DNA of 8,383 nt. It comes from Azonexus sp. GTDB taxonomy: Bacteria; Pseudomonadota; Gammaproteobacteria; Burkholderiales; Rhodocyclaceae. Of the stretch, positions 5,951 to 8,383 are shown piece after piece. The notes below the pieces were generated by a model, which saw only the letters and a list, made by a program, of their open reading frames with translations, had not been told where the DNA came from and searched no databases. Where the stretch lies: positions 1 to 8,383 of the forward strand of contig JAUYQT010000395.1 of NCBI GenBank assembly GCA_030697085.1. Reading direction: 5' to 3'. Position 1 is the first letter of the stretch. The number at the start of each line of letters is the position of its first letter. The translations under genes were made by a program, and so were the position numbers.

Positions 5951-6001
5951 GTATAAAGCGTGATTTTTTGCTGTTTGGATTTGTCGGGCAATCGCCGAAA
6001 G

Positions 6002-7060
6002 CTAAACCATTTCATTGGTAAATTGCTTGGCGACAAAAGACCAGATCATGCTCGAGGCACTCGGACCTTTGGGATCGCTGAAGTCGCGCCCCGCTGCGCC
6101 GCCGCTCCAGGCGTGGCCGAGTCGATCTATCTCGCAGAGCGTGGCAACAAGTTGGCCACGGATTTTGTAATCCGTGATGTTTGCCGCGTAGCGTTCACCG
6201 CGCTGAACGACGCGGGTTTTGCCCGGTTTGGCCCCGGCTTGAGCCGCCCACACGCCGGCTGCCTGATGGCCATTGGATGAAGCAACGACATGGTCGGAAC
6301 TGCCCTGGATGACCAGCAGGCCCGGTAGCCGTGTTCCGGCGGGTGATGCGGCCAGTGGCGCGCCCGCTCGGCGTCCGCGCATAGCACCTAACGCGGTGGC
6401 CGATGAGTGGGCAACGCCCGGGCCAACCCCCGAATGCATCGCGACTGCACAAAAACGTTGGGGATGGCGCGTCGCGAGCAGCGCTGCCAGGCCGGCGCCG
6501 GCCGAAAAGCCGGCGATGGCGATGCGTTGTTGATTGACCGGGTGTTGCAGGCAAACCTGCGTGATCATCGCGTCAATCGCTCCGGCTTCGCCCTGGGCGC
6601 GGCCGGAGCGGGTGTCGTACCAGTTCCAGCAACCCAGCGGATTGGCCAGTCTGTCTTGCTCGGGATAGAGCACCATGAAGCGCTCACGGGTGGCGAGTTT
6701 GTTCATTTGGCTACTCGCCGAAATTTTTTCGGCATCCTGCGAACAACCATGCAGCAGCACCAGCAACGGCAGGCGTTCGGCCCGCGTAACGCCGGATGGC
6801 TTGAACAGTCGAAAACGCCGGGGGCCGGCGGTGCCGACGGCTATGCCGGTGATCCAGTTTGGCCCCGAGGCGGGCGCACGTTTTTCCGGCTTGCTCTTGA
6901 TCGGGCGGGGTCTGGCGGCGATGCGTTTTTTGGGGCTGGGCGCTGGTCTTAAACTTTGCTTGATCGCCTTGGTGCCAGCGCGAACAGCCGTCCGCGTCAT
7001 GGTGGTCATGAGACGTTGCATTGATCGGCTGAAAGGGTTTTTTGTTGAGCGTCTGGCCAT
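6002..7060 (-). CDS. PHB depolymerase family esterase (alpha/beta hydrolase)
   Basis: A 352-residue protein of the esterase_phb type. The core opens with LPLLVLLHGCSQDAE (oxyanion region, about 97-111). The triad is S186 in the lipase box GFSAG, D256 in IQGSSDHVV and H316 in RLGHAWSGG. The family cleaves polyhydroxybutyrate and other short-chain esters. There is no signal peptide: residues 1-65 are rich in Lys, Arg, Pro and Ser (ARRSTKNPFSRS, then KKRIAARPRPIKSKPEKR), so the protein is probably cytoplasmic or associated with polyanionic material such as granules or nucleic acid. A stand-alone esterase on other substrates is equally possible. The start at 7060 has only a poor ribosome binding site (GAGAG two bases away), so the true start may be further downstream, e.g. 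M14. It is transcribed alone, divergent from yaeQ. Confidence 0.88.
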   Translation of the reverse strand: MARRSTKNPFSRSMQRLMTTMTRTAVRAGTKAIKQSLRPAPSPKKRIAARPRPIKSKPEKRAPASGPNWITGIAVGTAGPRRFRLFKPSGVTRAERLPLLVLLHGCSQDAEKISASSQMNKLATRERFMVLYPEQDRLANPLGCWNWYDTRSGRAQGEAGAIDAMITQVCLQHPVNQQRIAIAGFSAGAGLAALLATRHPQRFCAVAMHSGVGPGVAHSSATALGAMRGRRAGAPLAASPAGTRLPGLLVIQGSSDHVVASSNGHQAAGVWAAQAGAKPGKTRVVQRGERYAANITDYKIRGQLVATLCEIDRLGHAWSGGAAGRDFSDPKGPSASSMIWSFVAKQFTNEMV

Positions 7061-7377
7061 GTCTCTCGATATTCAAGGGGGAGTGCGGAAAATGAGTGTG
7101 TGCGGCTTTTCTATCGGGCAGCGAGGTGCGCCGGAATCTTCGTGGCGTGTCGCCTGTTTCGACGGAGGCTAGTGCTTTATCCTGAAAAGATATGTTCGGT
7201 AACCCACAAAACCTTGCTAAGTCTTTGTTCTGAATGAAACGGGCGCTATAACTTCGCGCGGATTCAGGTGGCTATGCCAGTTGCAAAAGTCGTGCTGGCA
7301 GGAAGCAGGGGCGATTTGTTGTTTGGCCTGTGTTCAAGTCGAGCCATGGGATAATCCGCGCTTTTTTCGGGGCAGGC
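7061..7377. other. intergenic region between divergent esterase and yaeQ genes
   Basis: No convincing gene is present. A 26-codon frame at 7092-7172 (starting MSVCGFSIGQRG, GGGGGAG upstream) is too short to judge. A weak stem TGCCAG/CTGGCA spans 7275-7300. Promoters for both neighbours must lie here. An ATAAT (7351-7355) within GGGATAATCC lies about 25 bases before the yaeQ start and is a plausible -10 element. Confidence 0.5.
7225..7252 (+). promoter_or_regulatory. candidate sigma-70 promoter upstream of yaeQ
   Basis: TTGTTC (7225-7230) and TATAAC (7247-7252) are separated by 16 bases and match the -35 and -10 consensus at four and five positions. The distance to the yaeQ start is about 125 bases, a longer leader than usual. 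GATAAT at 7350-7355 is a competing -10 with no good -35. Confidence 0.33.
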
Positions 7378-7902
7378 ATGGCACTCAAAGCGACTATTTT
7401 CAAGGCTGATTTACAGGTTGCCGACCTTGATCGCGGGCATTTTGCCGATTACGCCCTGACTATTGCCCGCCACCCTTCGGAAACTGATGAGCGGATGATG
7501 GTTCGCCTGCTGGCTTTTGCCCTTTACGCCAGTGAGGATCTCAGTTTCGGTAAGGGAATTTCGACTGATGACGAAGCGGCGCTTTGGGAGATTGATCCAT
7601 CCGGTGTCATCCGCCTATGGATCGAGCTGGGTTTGCCCGACGAAACACGGCTCCGCAAGGCGAGTCACAAGGCGGATCGTGCGGCGCTGATTACCTACGG
7701 CGGGCGTGGCGTTGACGTCTGGTGGCGGACGAACGCCGAGGCGCTGAAGCGTTTTGAAAATCTGGAAGTGTGGCAAATCACACCCGAAGATGGCACCGCG
7801 CTGGCCGGCCTGGCCGAGCGGAAAATGAAATTTTCCTGCACGCTGCAAGAAGGCACGGTCTATTTTGAAGGGCTGGAATTACACCCGGTCAAGCTTCAGT
7901 GA
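7378..7902 (+). CDS. yaeQ: YaeQ family protein
   Basis: A 174-residue protein that follows the YaeQ family from end to end. It opens MALKATIFKADLQVADLDRG, then RHPSETDERMMVRLLAF (about 31-47), SFGKGISTDDEAALWE (56-71) and LWIELGLPDE (80-89), and ends in a short beta-rich stretch. YaeQ proteins have a PD-(D/E)XK-nuclease-like fold in known structures; an early report linked E. coli YaeQ to RfaH suppression, and the activity remains unsettled. The start at 7378 is chosen over an upstream in-frame GTG (7330) because the family begins MALKAT and a GGGG-CAGG stretch (7369-7376) lies just before it. Its TGA (7900-7902) overlaps the stop of the convergent zinc-ribbon gene by a few bases. Confidence 0.95.
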   Translation: MALKATIFKADLQVADLDRGHFADYALTIARHPSETDERMMVRLLAFALYASEDLSFGKGISTDDEAALWEIDPSGVIRLWIELGLPDETRLRKASHKADRAALITYGGRGVDVWWRTNAEALKRFENLEVWQITPEDGTALAGLAERKMKFSCTLQEGTVYFEGLELHPVKLQ

Positions 7903-8383
7903 CGGATAAGCTTCCACAGCATTTCAACGCCTGAAACGATCAGGTCGCCAATTTCCACGTTTTCCAGTGAGGTGCTTTTCTTTTCCCGCTGCCAGCGCGA
8001 GTGTTCTTTTTCCCGCATGACGATGGCGTCGGCCAGTGCTTCCATGTTCGGTGTCTGGCGTTTTACTTCAGCCTGCTGATAACGGGCCAGCGCCTGCTCG
8101 ACCGCTTCGGGGTCGAGGATGGCAATCGGCGAGCGGCAATGGCCGCAGGCATGGTCGCGGCGAATATCGATCGGCGCGCCGCAACCGGTGCAATGCACGA
8201 CGCCGATGCGAACGCTCAATTCGCCGATCTCGGCTGCGGTCAACTGCCGAATAAAGCCTTTTTCGATCATGAACTGAGCGAAGGTGGTAAACCGCCCGTG
8301 CTTCTGCAGGCAGCGATGGTAGTTGAAGCGGCCGCCAGCCTTGGCCAGATCGAGGCCGTGCAGCAATTTTTCGTTGCAGCGCG
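7896..8383 (-). CDS. zinc-ribbon protein, 5' end beyond the window
   Basis: The minus-strand frame is open to the right edge, so the start lies outside; the TTG at 8364-8366 is an internal leucine codon. The visible part begins RCNEKLLHGLDLAKAGGRF, then NYHRC, whose first Cys looks like the end of a CxxC pair, followed by FTTFAQFMIEKGFIRQL. A classic four-Cys ribbon (HCTGCGAPID...CGHCRSPI; 8136-8192) comes next, and then a charged helical tail with a short hydrophobic patch at the end (VSGVEMLWKL). I read it as a soluble protein with two zinc-binding modules; structural or nucleic-acid/protein binding is possible and no enzymatic motif is seen. It ends at TGA 7896-7898, overlapping yaeQ tail to tail by seven bases. 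Confidence 0.82.
   Translation of the reverse strand, partial: RCNEKLLHGLDLAKAGGRFNYHRCLQKHGRFTTFAQFMIEKGFIRQLTAAEIGELSVRIGVVHCTGCGAPIDIRRDHACGHCRSPIAILDPEAVEQALARYQQAEVKRQTPNMEALADAIVMREKEHSRWQREKKSTSLENVEIGDLIVSGVEMLWKLIRH

Noticed and set aside
7269..7285. TGGCTATGCCAGTTGCA resembling a sigma-54 promoter upstream of yaeQ
   Set aside because: The GG-to-GC gap is 11 bases, one too many, and yaeQ is not a typical sigma-54 target.

Overview
The window reads as a chromosomal stretch of a GC-moderate betaproteobacterium, most likely near Rhodocyclales (Dechloromonas/Azonexus-like). This is an inference from protein style and gene content: a CsbD protein, a BON-domain protein, a PRC-barrel protein and a DUF3309 mini-protein close together, a PHB-depolymerase-family esterase, and YaeQ. 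I see no rRNA, tRNA, CRISPR array, insertion sequence or phage gene.

Left part (1-1600): a mostly gene-free leader with a possible leftward gene start at the very edge. It is followed by a small stress cassette: CsbD (418-603) and a PRC-barrel protein (688-1086) on the + strand, closed by a very strong intrinsic terminator (1126-1167). A secreted BON-domain protein (1270-1584) converges on this terminator from the - strand.

Middle part (1600-5340): a region with an uncertain 80-codon ORF and an inverted repeat, then three + strand genes. These are an exported cardiolipin synthase/phospholipase D with two HKD motifs (1996-3432), a stand-alone CheB methylesterase domain without a receiver (3504-4091), and a soluble SnoaL/NTF2-like plus GGDEF diguanylate cyclase (4318-5337). 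The last two suggest a signalling module, but that is inference from adjacency.

Right part (5340-8383): a 52-residue DUF3309 membrane protein (5405-5563, -) and an intergenic region with two inverted repeats. Next comes a small Cys-rich zinc-ribbon-like gene whose two halves lie in different frames (5781-5950), so it is broken or mis-sequenced. It is followed by a PHB-depolymerase-family esterase (6002-7060, -), YaeQ (7378-7902, +) and, overlapping YaeQ tail to tail, a double zinc-ribbon protein that runs off the right edge (7896-8383, -).

Together the genes fit envelope and general stress adaptation (CsbD, PRC, BON, cardiolipin synthesis, DUF3309) beside second-messenger signalling and carbon-store/ester metabolism. 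Nothing here is a clearly new defence or mobile system. The best candidates for a second look are the frameshifted Cys-rich gene, the CheB/SnoaL-GGDEF pair with its altered I-site, and the exported cardiolipin synthase.
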